DNA from: Pisolithus tinctorius
Lineage: Eukaryota > Basidiomycota > Agaricomycetes > Boletales > Pisolithaceae
Assembly (NCBI GenBank): GCA_024663395.1
Contig: JANFAH010000025.1
Span: 496,001-560,000 of the forward strand
DNA length: 64,000 bases
Direction: 5' to 3'
The translations under genes were made by a program, and so were the position numbers. Below are positions 21,604 through 31,300 of the stretch, in pieces. The number at the start of each line of letters is the position of its first letter. The stretch's first letter is position 1. The notes beneath the pieces were generated by a model. The model worked only from the letters and a program-made list of their open reading frames with translations. It did not search any database and was not told the DNA's origin.

Positions 21604-22503
21604 ATGTCTGGCTCATCGTCGAAGGCACCGGTTGGCAATGCCACCAAAGCCACTGAACTGAAGATCGGTGCTCCGTCTGATTTTGATGGAAACCAGAAGA
21701 ACGCCATGAGCTGGCTGTACTCCGTACAGACCTACCTCTTGGTAAATGAAGAACTATATGACACTGACACCAAAAAGGTGGTCTACGCCCTGTCATATAT
21801 GAAGAAAGATGTCACCTGTTCCTGGGCCGCCACTTTCCAGAAAACATCTCTGGAAAAGAACCCCCCGAGCTTCGGCACTTTTGCCGATTTTATAAAAGAT
21901 TTCAAAGCTTCGTTCACCTCCACCGACACCGCAGGAACCGCTATCACCAAATTGCGAACCCTGAAACAGAAAGATTCGGTAGAACAATATATCACCGATT
22001 TCCGAACTGCTGCCGCTGACTCTACCATCACGGAAGACGTCGCTTTGATCGAGTTCTTCTCACAAGGACTCAAACCTTTCATTGTGAACCAAATCCACAT
22101 GATGGAAACCACTCCCACCAAGATTACTGAGTGGTACACCCAAGCGCAAAAGTTCGACGCTAAATGGAGAAAGGTCAACGAAACCTTTGGAAAGAAAGAA
22201 AAGAAAACGTTCCACCCCAGGAACAATTTTGCCGAAGAAAAAGATCCTAATGCCATGGACGTGGATGGAGTGAGACTCTCCAAAGAAGAACGAGACCGTC
22301 ACATCAAAGAAGGAAGATGTTTCGGTTGTGGAAACAAGGGACATCTCTCCCGAGAATGTCCAGACAAGGGGAAAACTCCCCAAAAGAAAGTAAAGAAGAT
22401 CCGCAAAATTGTGGAAGTAGAAGAAAGCAACGATGAAGAAAAAGTCGCTGGTCCTTCCATCGCCTTAGTGAACATTGCTAGGGCTCTTGGAAAGGATTTT
22501 TAA
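21604..22503 (+). CDS. gag: Gypsy-1 gag
   Basis: Structural protein of the retrotransposon particle. From the first ATG (21604) it has 299 residues: a capsid-like helical domain (FDGNQKNAMSWLYSVQTYL, then FADFIKDFKASF and VEQYITDFRTAA), a basic linker, and one CCHC knuckle CFGCGNKGHLSREC (about residues 238-251). The frame is open further upstream, to 21391, without an ATG, so translation may start at a non-AUG codon or at 21604. The TAA stop lies in the sequence GGATTTTTAAA, where pol continues in the -1 frame. Confidence 0.85.
   Translation: MSGSSSKAPVGNATKATELKIGAPSDFDGNQKNAMSWLYSVQTYLLVNEELYDTDTKKVVYALSYMKKDVTCSWAATFQKTSLEKNPPSFGTFADFIKDFKASFTSTDTAGTAITKLRTLKQKDSVEQYITDFRTAAADSTITEDVALIEFFSQGLKPFIVNQIHMMETTPTKITEWYTQAQKFDAKWRKVNETFGKKEKKTFHPRNNFAEEKDPNAMDVDGVRLSKEERDRHIKEGRCFGCGNKGHLSRECPDKGKTPQKKVKKIRKIVEVEESNDEEKVAGPSIALVNIARALGKDF
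22494..22503 (+). other. Probable -1 frameshift site between gag and pol (gypsy-1)
   Basis: GGATTTTTAA: gag reads GAT TTT TAA, and pol continues in the -1 frame as TTT TTA AAT. The TTT decoded in the P site can re-pair one base back on TTT while the stop occupies the A site. Gypsy-2 has the same arrangement (GGATTTTTGA). Function is inferred from the shared layout. Confidence 0.5.
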
Positions 22504-23165
22504 ATGGGAACTCTGCGTTGACGCCAGATGTTCCCCGAACTAAGGACAGTCTAGTTTCTGTTGCACCTGTACTTGTAACGTCCACGCCAGAACGTACTAT
22601 GCAAATTCCTGTTTCCCTTTATGCATCAGAAACTACCTCGAAAGTCGTCAACACCACTGCTCTGGTCGATTCCGGAGCAGAAATCTCTTGCATTGATTGG
22701 GGTTTTGTGCGAAAGCACCAAATCCCCACTCAGCGACTCGCCGAACCCATCCTCGCCAAGAACGCCGACGGAACCCAGAACTCAAAAGGAAGAATATTGT
22801 TTTCCGCCACCCTCTACTTCAAAGTTAAAGGACTTGTTCATCAGTCCTTTTTCCATGTCATTAACTGTGGAACGGAAAACGTCATTCTGGGTCTCCCCTG
22901 GCTCCAAGAAAACAACCCTGTTGTAGACTGGAGGATGGGCACATTGTCTATCGACGAGAAAACCGTTAGATCGAAAGAACTGAGACGCAACGTCTCTTCC
23001 ATTGCCGTCGAAGAACCAACCGTGAATCTTGTGTCCCCTGCCGAAAAGAAAGGGATAAACAAGTTCATGGATTACGAAGAACCAGAAGACGAAACCATCC
23101 GAGCACATTTCGTGATGTCGGTTGGAAAACTTGTCGAAGAAGCAAAGAAGGTTAATCCCAACAAT
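22497..23165 (+). pseudogene. pol: Gypsy-1 pol, N-terminal part (protease)
   Basis: The pol frame starts in -1 register to gag. It contains the aspartic protease motif LVDSGAEISCID (about 22665) and the second protease block NVILGLPWL (about 22880). It is open until the gypsy-2 insertion after NPNN at 23165 and continues at 31301 with SLLRK once the 8.1 kb insert and one ACAAT are left out. The protease would cut gag and pol products in the particle. Confidence 0.85.
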
Positions 23166-23846
23166 TGTTATGCCGACGACTCGTGTCGCGCCACGAATTG
23201 AGTGCGATGTTGCACAAGCACGTGACTGCGCGAGAGTGGCGCGTAATTTAACTTTACTAGCGGTGGAACACTAGTCTTGGCCAACCGAAGTCGTACTGGC
23301 GAGTCCTTGTTGGTACACCGCACAGAGCTAAGGGTGGTTGCAAAGTAGATTTCGAATGAGGGACCAGTACGATACATGCGGGCTTATATACGTATGTATA
23401 GTACTGCGGGCCAAACATTCGAATACTCGTATGGTCGTTCACCCGAGTCCGAACAAGGCAAGACGGAGTCATTGCGATGCGGGCGCAAGGGTAGATGGCT
23501 ATGCGAGAGGGATTAACGGTAAGGGTAGACGAGAGACTAACCGCGTATATATGAAACAGGTGGAGCGTTCACCCGGGGTGAACGTGTCACGTGACCGCGT
23601 GGATCAGGGCCACCAGCGGATCACGGAAGGAAAGGGAAGGCGGACGTAATGTCCGAATATAGTACAACGCGGGGTTGACAGGAGTCAACCATAAAAGGAA
23701 ACAAAAAAGGGGAAACGTACAGATCGCGAGCCCAACTGCGTAGACAGGGGCTTGCGAGGGGCGGGAACGCCTCAAGAGGCGGGAGCGAGTGCGAACGGCG
23801 TACGTAAGTGTCTGCAAAAAGGGAGAAATGTGAGCGCAGCGTAACA
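23166..23846 (-). repeat. Gypsy-2 3' LTR
   Basis: 681 bp; starts TGTTATGCC and ends GCGTAACA on the plus strand. It is downstream of the minus-strand genes. About 98.8 per cent identical to 30615-31295 by eye. Confidence 0.93.
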
Positions 23847-23922
23847 TCACCCCCCTCCCAAAGGCCTGAGGTCCTCCGAAGGTGGATAAAGGCCCTGTTG
23901 GACCCACGAGCGTATTTCCGCG

Positions 23923-25323
23923 TTAGTTGCTACTGCGAGTTGGGCAGTTAGACGACCAATGTCCAAGGCATGAACATCGGTAGCAGGCAAACTTGTGGAG
24001 GGGATGCTGCCAATCGACGGGAACGAGCCCACCAAGTTCTCTCTTGCCAAGGGAGGAGATAGGTACAGGGACGAAGGGAGCCGCTGGTAGAGCTCTTGAT
24101 GTCTGAGGAGCGTAGAAGAGGGCTCTTCCAGCGGCGTCACCTCGGGCCTGAGCGAAGAAGTCGAGCCAGTCGCGGGGGGATCCGTTGAAGGGGACGGATG
24201 CAAGCGCATCTGCGACGGCTTGAAAGTGTTCTCTTCCTTGGCCCGGTATAATCTTCTCCCAGCAATCGCGACACCTCAGCTCGACATCTCTGACAACCTC
24301 TCCACTTCCTCCGGATCCAGATTGTAGCGGCCCTTGGTGACCGGCTTCTTCTCCCTTGACCTTCCGTGTCTTCTTTCCGTCAGGGTCCGTAGGTAGGCCC
24401 TGTCCTCGAGTCGCTGTTTGATCCTCCGGAGGCAGGAGCCCACGGACCACGACGTCGACTGGGGTTCGGTCGAGAAAGGCTCGAAAGGAAGAGATGAGGG
24501 AGGGTCCATAATCTTCGTGGACGATCTTTACGACGGCTTCTTGGGTCCTGAGAGCTTCTTGAAGGATCGCGGAGTTGGCTTTGTCGATTCCTTCGTACGT
24601 ATGGACTTCGAAGCTCCCTTCTGCCGTTGTTACTTGATCATGGACACGTTTGCCGATCATTTCTGAGCTTCTGAAGATTTTAGACAACACCCGTAAATGT
24701 TCGTGGCGTTCTCCTGCTCTCCAGCCGTGTGATTCCCAGCGCTCGAAGTCGTTAAGCAGCCGCACGTAACCGAGGAAGATGCTTGCCTTGGGAGCCACCC
24801 ATTTGTCGGAAGAGGGGGCTGCGGGAGTGACTGCTGGGGTCGAGAGACTGGCCGGTGCGACGGAAGCTGCTGGAGCGGATGGGCCAGCACGAGGGAGCGG
24901 GGAGGGAGATCGGTAACCGGTTTGGGAGAGAGGGGGTGTGTTACAGGATCTGAAAGAGGCGTCATAACGAGGCTCGGGTGGTCCCGAGTGAGCTTTGGAC
25001 TTTCCCTTGCGGGCGTCCTTGCGAGCTCTCTGCGAAGAGGGGACCGAGCGGATGACCGGGTATGGATATGGGCGCGAGGAGGAGGCGACGGAGTTGTAAA
25101 GGGGTTGGTAGGCACCGACATGTGAGGAGTTGGTGGATACCACGGGGGATGAGGTGCGTAACGCTCCGGGGGAGCGTACCGGTGGTTCTGAGAGGCGAGG
25201 TGGGGTGCTGGCATAGCGATTGAAGTATGGGCGAGATGGGTCGTAGGGTTCGTCGATGTCGGCATGGAAGTCATTGTCAAAATAGTCAGAGCCGGGGTTT
25301 TCAGTGTTAGGGGTGTAGGACAT
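23923..25323 (-). CDS. Gypsy-2 third ORF, zinc-knuckle protein
   Basis: The ATG at 25323 lies five bases after the pol stop, giving 466 residues; the frame extends upstream over the end of pol without another ATG. The first third is Pro/Ser-rich and disordered-looking. A helical middle contains YVRLLNDFERWESHGW and EVHTYEGIDKANS. A CCHC knuckle CYRCSCLGHWSSNC sits nine residues or fewer from the C-terminus. Gypsy-1 has a third ORF in the same place with the same kind of C-terminal knuckle. No function is known to me; a gag-like nucleic-acid-binding accessory protein is a guess. Confidence 0.7.
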   Translation of the reverse strand: MSYTPNTENPGSDYFDNDFHADIDEPYDPSRPYFNRYASTPPRLSEPPVRSPGALRTSSPVVSTNSSHVGAYQPLYNSVASSSRPYPYPVIRSVPSSQRARKDARKGKSKAHSGPPEPRYDASFRSCNTPPLSQTGYRSPSPLPRAGPSAPAASVAPASLSTPAVTPAAPSSDKWVAPKASIFLGYVRLLNDFERWESHGWRAGERHEHLRVLSKIFRSSEMIGKRVHDQVTTAEGSFEVHTYEGIDKANSAILQEALRTQEAVVKIVHEDYGPSLISSFRAFLDRTPVDVVVRGLLPPEDQTATRGQGLPTDPDGKKTRKVKGEEAGHQGPLQSGSGGSGEVVRDVELRCRDCWEKIIPGQGREHFQAVADALASVPFNGSPRDWLDFFAQARGDAAGRALFYAPQTSRALPAAPFVPVPISSLGKRELGGLVPVDWQHPLHKFACYRCSCLGHWSSNCPTRSSN

Positions 25324-25328
25324 AGCGG

Positions 25329-28300
25329 TTAGAGGTTGTGAACGCGCTTGTACTCCCCGAGAACCTCTGGGGCATTTATAAGGTTTTCCTCGCTTTCCCA
25401 ACTATTCTGGGAATGCGGGTAACCGAGCCACTTGACCAAGTAGAGGTATTTTTGCTGTGGGGTTGCACCGGGCTCTTTAGACGATGACTTGATCTTGCGC
25501 GCACGTTTGTGTTTAAGTATAGCTTCGACTTCCCATTCGCTCTCGTCTCCTACCAGTTCTGGTGGGGGCGGAGGTTGTGCCGGGCCATATTCGCGCGTTT
25601 CGACGAAAGGAGTAAGTTTTGACGCATGAAAGACGGGGTGTATCTGCCAGTTAGGGGGTAACTGCAGCTTGTAGGCAACCGGGCTGATCCGTTCGGAAAT
25701 TACAAACGGGCCATGGCGTCGGGGCGCAAGCTTCTTTGACGGAACATCCCTTTTTAGGTCAGAAGCGTCAAGCCACACCTTATCTCCTACGGAGAACTCT
25801 GTATAGGTTCCTTTCGATCGGGTTTTCATCAACTCCTGCGCTCTTTTATGAGCGATTATCGCGGCGTCTCGATTCGCGGCCAGCTGCTCGAGTCGGTCAC
25901 TCGCGAGCGACCCCTGCGGGGGTTTTCCGGTAGGATAAGGAGCGGGGTCGAATCCGTACATGAGCGAATAGGGCGATTGGTTGTGAGACGAGTGTACACG
26001 CGAGTTGTGTGCCGTTTGAGCGTCCGGGAGTTTGGTGTGCCAGTTGTGGGGATCCGTATCCGCGTACATGCGGAGGTAGGTCCCAACCTCTTGGTTGACA
26101 TGTTCGGCTTCGCCATTGGTCTGAGGGTGGTACGCAGTGGAAGCCTTCAATTTGATTCCGAGGGCTCGGTAGAGATCCCGAGTGAAGGCGGAGACAAACT
26201 GAGGACCGCGATCTGATATAACTGCTTCCGGGACACCCCAATGAGGGTAGACGTAGGCATGGTAGAGGTCCGCAATGCCAACGCTGTCTACTGTTTTGGT
26301 CGTAGGTAGGAAGAACGCGCCCTTAGTGAGCCCTTGATCTACGATGGTCAGGATAGAGTCGTATTTGCCACCGGACAGGGGCAAGTCGGTGACCAGGTCC
26401 ATCGAGATTTGTTTGAAGGGGAAAGGGTTCTTTGCTACGTCATGTGGGGTAATAGGGGGCGTCGTGGGATGGGTGTTGACCTTATTGGCTTGGCACGATG
26501 GGCAACCTTTGCAGTAGTTCCGGATGGACTGGTACATGCCGGGCCACCAGACATATTTATTCATTTTCCTCGTCATAGCCTTGACTCCGGGGTGTCCGAA
26601 CACGGGGATATCGTGGTACTGCCGAAGGACGTCTTGGCGGACCGGTTCCGGCACGAAGATCCTTCTGCCTTTCCTTCTGACACCGTCAGACCCTTGTGTT
26701 GTTTCCGGAGCGGACAGGGACACGGAAGCTTTCTTCACCTCCTGGTACAGGTCAGCATTCAGCTGGAAGACGCGTCCTTTACCTTTCTGAACCTTTGGTT
26801 TCTCCTCAGGTGGGCGTTCAGTAGGTTCCGGTTCTTTGAAAGAGACCTTCCGAAGGGGCGGTGGAGCTTTTGAGGGTTCCGGGGCCGTTCGGTCGATCTT
26901 GAAAAGGGAAACAACAGAGGGTCTCACCCCCCCTTCGAGCCAGACGGCCTTCGGAAGTAGGGTAGAGACGGTCTCCGGTTCGGCATTGAAATCCGAGCGG
27001 CGCGAGAGAGTGTCGGCGGCAGAGTTTTTGGTTCCCGCGATGTGGACGAACTGTAGCGGGTACTCCTGTAGGGTAGCTTGCCAGCGAGCTTGTCTAGCGG
27101 TAAGCTTTTGCGGTTGTGCGTAATACGTGATATTTTGGTGGTCTGTGTAGACCATAGTTGGTTCGGGAGGGGACAGGAGGTAAGGGCGCCATTGCTTGAG
27201 GGCGCGCATTACCGCGAGCATTTCCAGGTCATAGACCTGGTAGTTCTGTTCTGCTCCGGTCAGCGACTGAGACATATACGCACAGGGGTGGAGCATTCCC
27301 GAGTCGTCGGCTTGTGACAGGACAGCACCGGTGCCTAGTTTAGAGGCATCGGTGTGGAGTACGAAAGGCTTCCGGAGGTCCGGAAGACGAAGGACGGGTT
27401 TGGACGAGAGGGCCTTCTTGAGTGCCTCAAAGGCAGAGCTTTGTTCTGGGCCCCAAGTCCATTTTGCGTTTTTCTTAGAGAGGTCGTGTAGCGGCCGGGC
27501 GGTCTGCGAGAAGCTGGAAATGAACTGTCGGTAGAAGTTGCAGAAGCCTAAGAAGGACCGAAGTTCCTTGAGAGTCGTCAGCGCGGGCCACGTTTTGATG
27601 GCTTCGATTTTAATTTCCGACGGTTCGTACTGACCCTGGCGGATCACGAACCCCAAGAACTCTATTTCTTCGGCTTCGAATGTACACTTCTTCAACTTCA
27701 GGCGGAGGTGTTCCTTGGAGGCGATTTGCAGGAAGCGACGGACTGCTTCACGGAGACCTTCTCTGGTTTTTGAATGTATGGTGACATCATCCATGAAGAT
27801 GACGGCCTTCCTCTCGTTCTTGAGCTCTTCGAACGTGTGGTCCATGTACCTCTGGAAGGTAGGCGGTGAGTTGCACTGCCCGAAGAACATCACCGTTGGT
27901 TCGAAGAGTCCTCTGGGGGTTATGAAGGCCCCCTTCCATTCGTCTCCTTCTTTTACCCGAATATTTGTGAAGCCCCACCGAACATCGAACTTGGCGAAGT
28001 AACGAGAGCCAGCGAGTTCGTCAAGGAGGGTCTTGACATCGGGGAGAGGATACAAATCGACGATGGTGTGAGAGTTGAGGTATCGGTAGTCCTGGATGAG
28101 TCTTCTTTTGCTGTCTTTCTTTCCTACGAAAAAGACGGGGGCTGCCTGCGAAGATTTCGAGGGGCGAATCTTTCCACATTTGAGATTTTCGTCAATGAAC
28201 TCGTCGAGTGCCTTGAGTTCGTCGAGGGAAAGGGGATAGATAGCTCCTTTCTTCGGTTGGAAGCTGGGCTTCAGACGTATTTCGTGGTCGAGGAAACCAC

Positions 28301-28955
28301 GGTGTGGCGGAAGAGGGATTTCTTCTTCGGAGAAGACTACTGAGAAGTCCCGATATTCCGGAGGTAAATCAACCTCTGCTTGTACGTGAGAAGCTTCGAG
28401 TTTCGTAGAGATAGACGTGCAAGCGATTTTTACGGTCCTGGCGAAGTCGGTCCCGCGGACGCAATTTTTCTTGTCGAGACCGTGGTCGAGCTCCCCCCAT
28501 CCGATCAGCTTTCTGGAGGTCCAGCTGATGATAGGGTTGTGCTCCTTGAGCCACGGCATCCCGAGGAGGAGGGACTCCCAATTTCCGAGCTTGAGGACGT
28601 ATGCGCGGATGCGCATGGTCTTTCCCCAGATCTTGGCTCTGAAGGAAGCGATATGGGTAACCCAGTCTCCGGTCTTGCCTTTGTAGCTGCGAGACTCCCA
28701 TGGGCGAGCTATTTTACGCGTCGGGATTTCGTATTTCTCGACTATAGCCGGATCGATGATATTTGTTTCGGCGCCCGAGTTGAGGATGGTTCGGACGGTA
28801 GCGTTTTGGCGATCGACGAGGTAAGCGAAACCAGCAATAGAAGTGATTGACATATCTTGTTCGTAGTTATACACTTTCTCGGTCTCTATCTTAGCCTCTA
28901 TCTTTCGCGATACAATAGGCTCTCTTCCTGACGCTACACCAGGAAAGCCCTTCAA
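25329..28955 (-). CDS. pol: Gypsy-2 pol polyprotein
   Basis: About 1208 residues in -1 frame to gag, reached through GGATTTTTGA at the gag stop (28952). Domains: protease with ILNSGAETNIID (N at residue 59 where Asp is expected), reverse transcriptase with FMDD (residue about 387), RNase H (HTDASKLGTGAVLSQ, YDLEMLAVMRALKQW), integrase with HHCC zinc finger (GHPGVKAM..CPSCQANK) and D,D,E core (MDLVTDL, SDRGPQF, TNGEAEHVNQE), and a chromodomain (EWEVEAILKHKRA..YLVKWLGYP..NSWE). There is no stop or frameshift. The GAC-to-AAC change at 28779-28781 lies at a CpG and should inactivate the protease. Confidence 0.93.
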   Translation of the reverse strand: MKGFPGVASGREPIVSRKIEAKIETEKVYNYEQDMSITSIAGFAYLVDRQNATVRTILNSGAETNIIDPAIVEKYEIPTRKIARPWESRSYKGKTGDWVTHIASFRAKIWGKTMRIRAYVLKLGNWESLLLGMPWLKEHNPIISWTSRKLIGWGELDHGLDKKNCVRGTDFARTVKIACTSISTKLEASHVQAEVDLPPEYRDFSVVFSEEEIPLPPHRGFLDHEIRLKPSFQPKKGAIYPLSLDELKALDEFIDENLKCGKIRPSKSSQAAPVFFVGKKDSKRRLIQDYRYLNSHTIVDLYPLPDVKTLLDELAGSRYFAKFDVRWGFTNIRVKEGDEWKGAFITPRGLFEPTVMFFGQCNSPPTFQRYMDHTFEELKNERKAVIFMDDVTIHSKTREGLREAVRRFLQIASKEHLRLKLKKCTFEAEEIEFLGFVIRQGQYEPSEIKIEAIKTWPALTTLKELRSFLGFCNFYRQFISSFSQTARPLHDLSKKNAKWTWGPEQSSAFEALKKALSSKPVLRLPDLRKPFVLHTDASKLGTGAVLSQADDSGMLHPCAYMSQSLTGAEQNYQVYDLEMLAVMRALKQWRPYLLSPPEPTMVYTDHQNITYYAQPQKLTARQARWQATLQEYPLQFVHIAGTKNSAADTLSRRSDFNAEPETVSTLLPKAVWLEGGVRPSVVSLFKIDRTAPEPSKAPPPLRKVSFKEPEPTERPPEEKPKVQKGKGRVFQLNADLYQEVKKASVSLSAPETTQGSDGVRRKGRRIFVPEPVRQDVLRQYHDIPVFGHPGVKAMTRKMNKYVWWPGMYQSIRNYCKGCPSCQANKVNTHPTTPPITPHDVAKNPFPFKQISMDLVTDLPLSGGKYDSILTIVDQGLTKGAFFLPTTKTVDSVGIADLYHAYVYPHWGVPEAVISDRGPQFVSAFTRDLYRALGIKLKASTAYHPQTNGEAEHVNQEVGTYLRMYADTDPHNWHTKLPDAQTAHNSRVHSSHNQSPYSLMYGFDPAPYPTGKPPQGSLASDRLEQLAANRDAAIIAHKRAQELMKTRSKGTYTEFSVGDKVWLDASDLKRDVPSKKLAPRRHGPFVISERISPVAYKLQLPPNWQIHPVFHASKLTPFVETREYGPAQPPPPPELVGDESEWEVEAILKHKRARKIKSSSKEPGATPQQKYLYLVKWLGYPHSQNSWESEENLINAPEVLGEYKRVHNL

Positions 28956-28961
28956 AAATCC
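28952..28961 (-). other. Probable -1 frameshift site between gag and pol (gypsy-2)
   Basis: Minus strand GGATTTTTGA: gag reads GAT TTT TGA and pol reads TTT TTG AAG. It has the same layout as in gypsy-1. The shared five-T run at the gag stop in two different elements supports programmed frameshifting. Confidence 0.5.
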
Positions 28962-30082
28962 GGTTGACCTTTCGGTCCACCATCATCCGTGGGTTCGTCA
29001 TTCTCCCCACTATAGTTGTCGACGGGTTCGGAGTCTTCTTCTTCTTCTGACGCTTTGTTGAACTCCTCGAGCATTGCCAGGATGCGAGTGCGGAATTTCT
29101 GGGCCGAGGAAGACTTACTGTTTGTTGCGGACGAGGGGCATTTAGACTTCATGTGCCCTGTCTTACCGCATCCATAACAGGTGGGAGCTTCGCTCTGTGA
29201 TCGGACCTTCGATTTCCGATCAACATCCATGGCGTAAGGGTCTCGATACGGAGACTTCGGAGATGAAGACGACTTTGATCCGTGCGAAGTTTGTTCTTGT
29301 TTCCATAAATAGGAACGGTCTTGGAAAGTTGCCTTTCCGGAAAAGACCTTGAGTGTGGCCATAGCAGCGCACGCGGATGTAGCTTGGCGGATCCAGTCTT
29401 CCACTGTGTCGGGTTTGGGGCCTGACATAAGGATCCACTTGTTGACTTCCTCATTGAGGCCCTTGCCGAAGAACACGGCGGCGGTGGTGTCCTTGGTAGA
29501 GATCTGAGCCTTGTTGAGGCAGTTGCGGAAGTCGGCGACATACTCGTCGAGGGAGCAGTCGCCTTGACGAATAGCCGATAGGTAGATTAGCGCGGTTGCC
29601 TTGGCATCTCCTACTTGGAAGGTTTCCTTTAGTTTAGCGACAAATTCGTCCCAGCCATCGAAGATCCTGAGGTCGCTGAGCGCAGTGGTATTCTCGTTGA
29701 CATACGCTTCTGCGAAGGCGCGAGCCGATCCACTGCCCATGTAGGAAAGGGCGAAGGCGATTTTGGATTGGTCCTCATAGTAGATATGTTCGTTGGTGGC
29801 GAGGTAAAGTTTGACGCTGCTTAACCAGGCTGAGAAGTCCTGGTGCGCTCCATTGTACGAGAAGGGTTTGTTCAAGCCAATTTCTTTCAGTCCACTCCCC
29901 TTAGAGTTGTGATCCCTTCCTTTCTCCGCGGATCCTCGGGGAGGGCCTTTAGGCTTTTCCACGTCTCGGCTGAAGAGCGATTGGTAGAACTTCGCGGTCA
30001 TTTCAGGGGTTACCCTACTCTGTCCGGCGAAGGGGTCCTGCAGTGTAAGTCCAGCGGTTTGGTGGGTGAGTTCTTCTGCCAT
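28952..30082 (-). CDS. gag: Gypsy-2 gag
   Basis: Retrotransposon capsid protein. The first in-frame ATG is at 30082, giving 376 residues; the open frame runs on to 30430 and beyond without ATG, adding about 116 residues of Pro-rich sequence if translation begins at a non-AUG codon. Capsid-like blocks: FSAWLSSVKLYLATNEH, WDEFVAKLKETF, LDEYVADFRNC. A CCHC knuckle CYGCGKTGHMKSKC lies near 29150-29190, followed by an acidic tail ending at TGA in the frameshift motif. The layout matches gypsy-1 gag. Confidence 0.85.
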   Translation of the reverse strand: MAEELTHQTAGLTLQDPFAGQSRVTPEMTAKFYQSLFSRDVEKPKGPPRGSAEKGRDHNSKGSGLKEIGLNKPFSYNGAHQDFSAWLSSVKLYLATNEHIYYEDQSKIAFALSYMGSGSARAFAEAYVNENTTALSDLRIFDGWDEFVAKLKETFQVGDAKATALIYLSAIRQGDCSLDEYVADFRNCLNKAQISTKDTTAAVFFGKGLNEEVNKWILMSGPKPDTVEDWIRQATSACAAMATLKVFSGKATFQDRSYLWKQEQTSHGSKSSSSPKSPYRDPYAMDVDRKSKVRSQSEAPTCYGCGKTGHMKSKCPSSATNSKSSSAQKFRTRILAMLEEFNKASEEEEDSEPVDNYSGENDEPTDDGGPKGQPDF

Positions 30083-30614
30083 TGGGTCGGCGGAGGCGGG
30101 TATGTAGATATCGGTAGAAGTTTCGGATGGCAAGGGGTCCGCTGGTCCGGCTGTCCCTTGAGTTTCGATAATATCTGAGCCGAGAGGCTCCGGGTTTCGG
30201 TAAGAGGTAAAGTTAACTGGTGAGGTTGATTCTGCCGCTTGCCCAAGTTGGGGCCTTACCGGCGGGTCTTCAAGACCTATACGAGGTTTAGGTGTGTCGA
30301 TTGAAGGATGACGAATAAGTGGTCTCGCTTGGAGAACCTCTTTTCCTTTATGAGTGGGTACGGGAGGTTTGAACGAGGAGGCTGCTGATGGAGGCCTCCG
30401 ACTTCCTTCTTCTTGGCGGTGCGAAGACACGTTGACGAAGAGGAAGTTAGTGCCAAAGGTTAGGGGCTAGCTCACTAGTATTAGACTAGTGGTTCCTGTT
30501 TAGAGTGGCGGGAGGTGGACGTTTTGCAGGCTATTTTGCCTAGCAAGGATTCTAGTCCACAGGTATCCGAGGGGTAATCCGGGCTTTGATATGTCCGGGT
30601 GATTCGAAATCTTC

Positions 30615-31295
30615 TGTTATGCCGACGACTCGTGTCGCGCCACGAATTGAGTGCGATGTTGCACAAGCACGTGACTGCGCGAGAGTGGCGCGTAATTTAA
30701 CTTTACTAGCGGCGGAACACTAGTCTTGGCCAACCGAAGTCGTACTGGCGAGTCCTTGTTGGTACAGCGCACAGAGCTAAGGGTGGTTGCAAAGTAGATT
30801 TCGAATGAGGGACCAGTACGATACATGCAGGCTTATATACGTATGTATAGTACTGCGGGCCAAACATTCGAATACTCGTATGGTCGTTCACCCGAGTCCG
30901 AACAAGGCAAGACGGAGTCATTGCAATGCAGGCGCAAGGGTAGACGGCTATGCGAGAGGGATTAACGGTAAGGGTAGACGAGAGACTAACCGCGTATATA
31001 TGAAACGGGTGGAGCGTTCACCCGGGGTGAACGTGTCACATGACCGCGTGGATCAGGGCCACCAGCGGATCACGGAAGGAAAGGGAAGGCGGACGTAATG
31101 TCCGAATATAGTACAACGCGGGGTTGACAGGAGTCAACCATAAAAGGAAACAAAAAAGGGGAAACGTACAGATCGCGAGCCCAACTGCGTAGACAGGGGC
31201 TTGCGAGGGGCGGGAACGCCTCAAGAGGCGGGAGCGAGTGCGAACGGCGTACGTAAGTGTCTGCAAAAAGGGAGAAATGTGAGCGCAGCGTAACA
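30615..31295 (-). repeat. Gypsy-2 5' LTR
   Basis: 681 bp and upstream of the minus-strand gag. TG..CA ends. The leader between this LTR and gag (30614-30431) holds no recognised tRNA primer site. Confidence 0.93.
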
Positions 31296-31300
31296 ACAAT

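Larger units (their letters stand above)
23166..31295 (-). mobile_element. Gypsy-2: Ty3/gypsy chromovirus nested in gypsy-1
   Basis: A complete element in inverse orientation, 8130 bp, with 681 bp LTRs (23166-23846 and 30615-31295) and target duplication ACAAT (23161-23165, 31296-31300). Minus-strand order: gag, pol, third ORF. A G-rich polypurine tract, GGGAGGGGGGTGA, lies just before the 3' LTR (minus strand, about 23847-23859). The LTRs differ at about eight positions, seven of them CpG transitions. All three ORFs are open, but the protease active-site Asp is Asn, so autonomous activity is doubtful. Confidence 0.95.

Noticed and set aside
24657..25280. Minus-strand 207-codon frame overlapping the gypsy-2 third ORF
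   Set aside because: Low-complexity Pro/Ser/Thr/His reading in an alternative frame of a Pro/Ser-rich region; the 23923-25323 frame has the ATG next to pol and the zinc knuckle.
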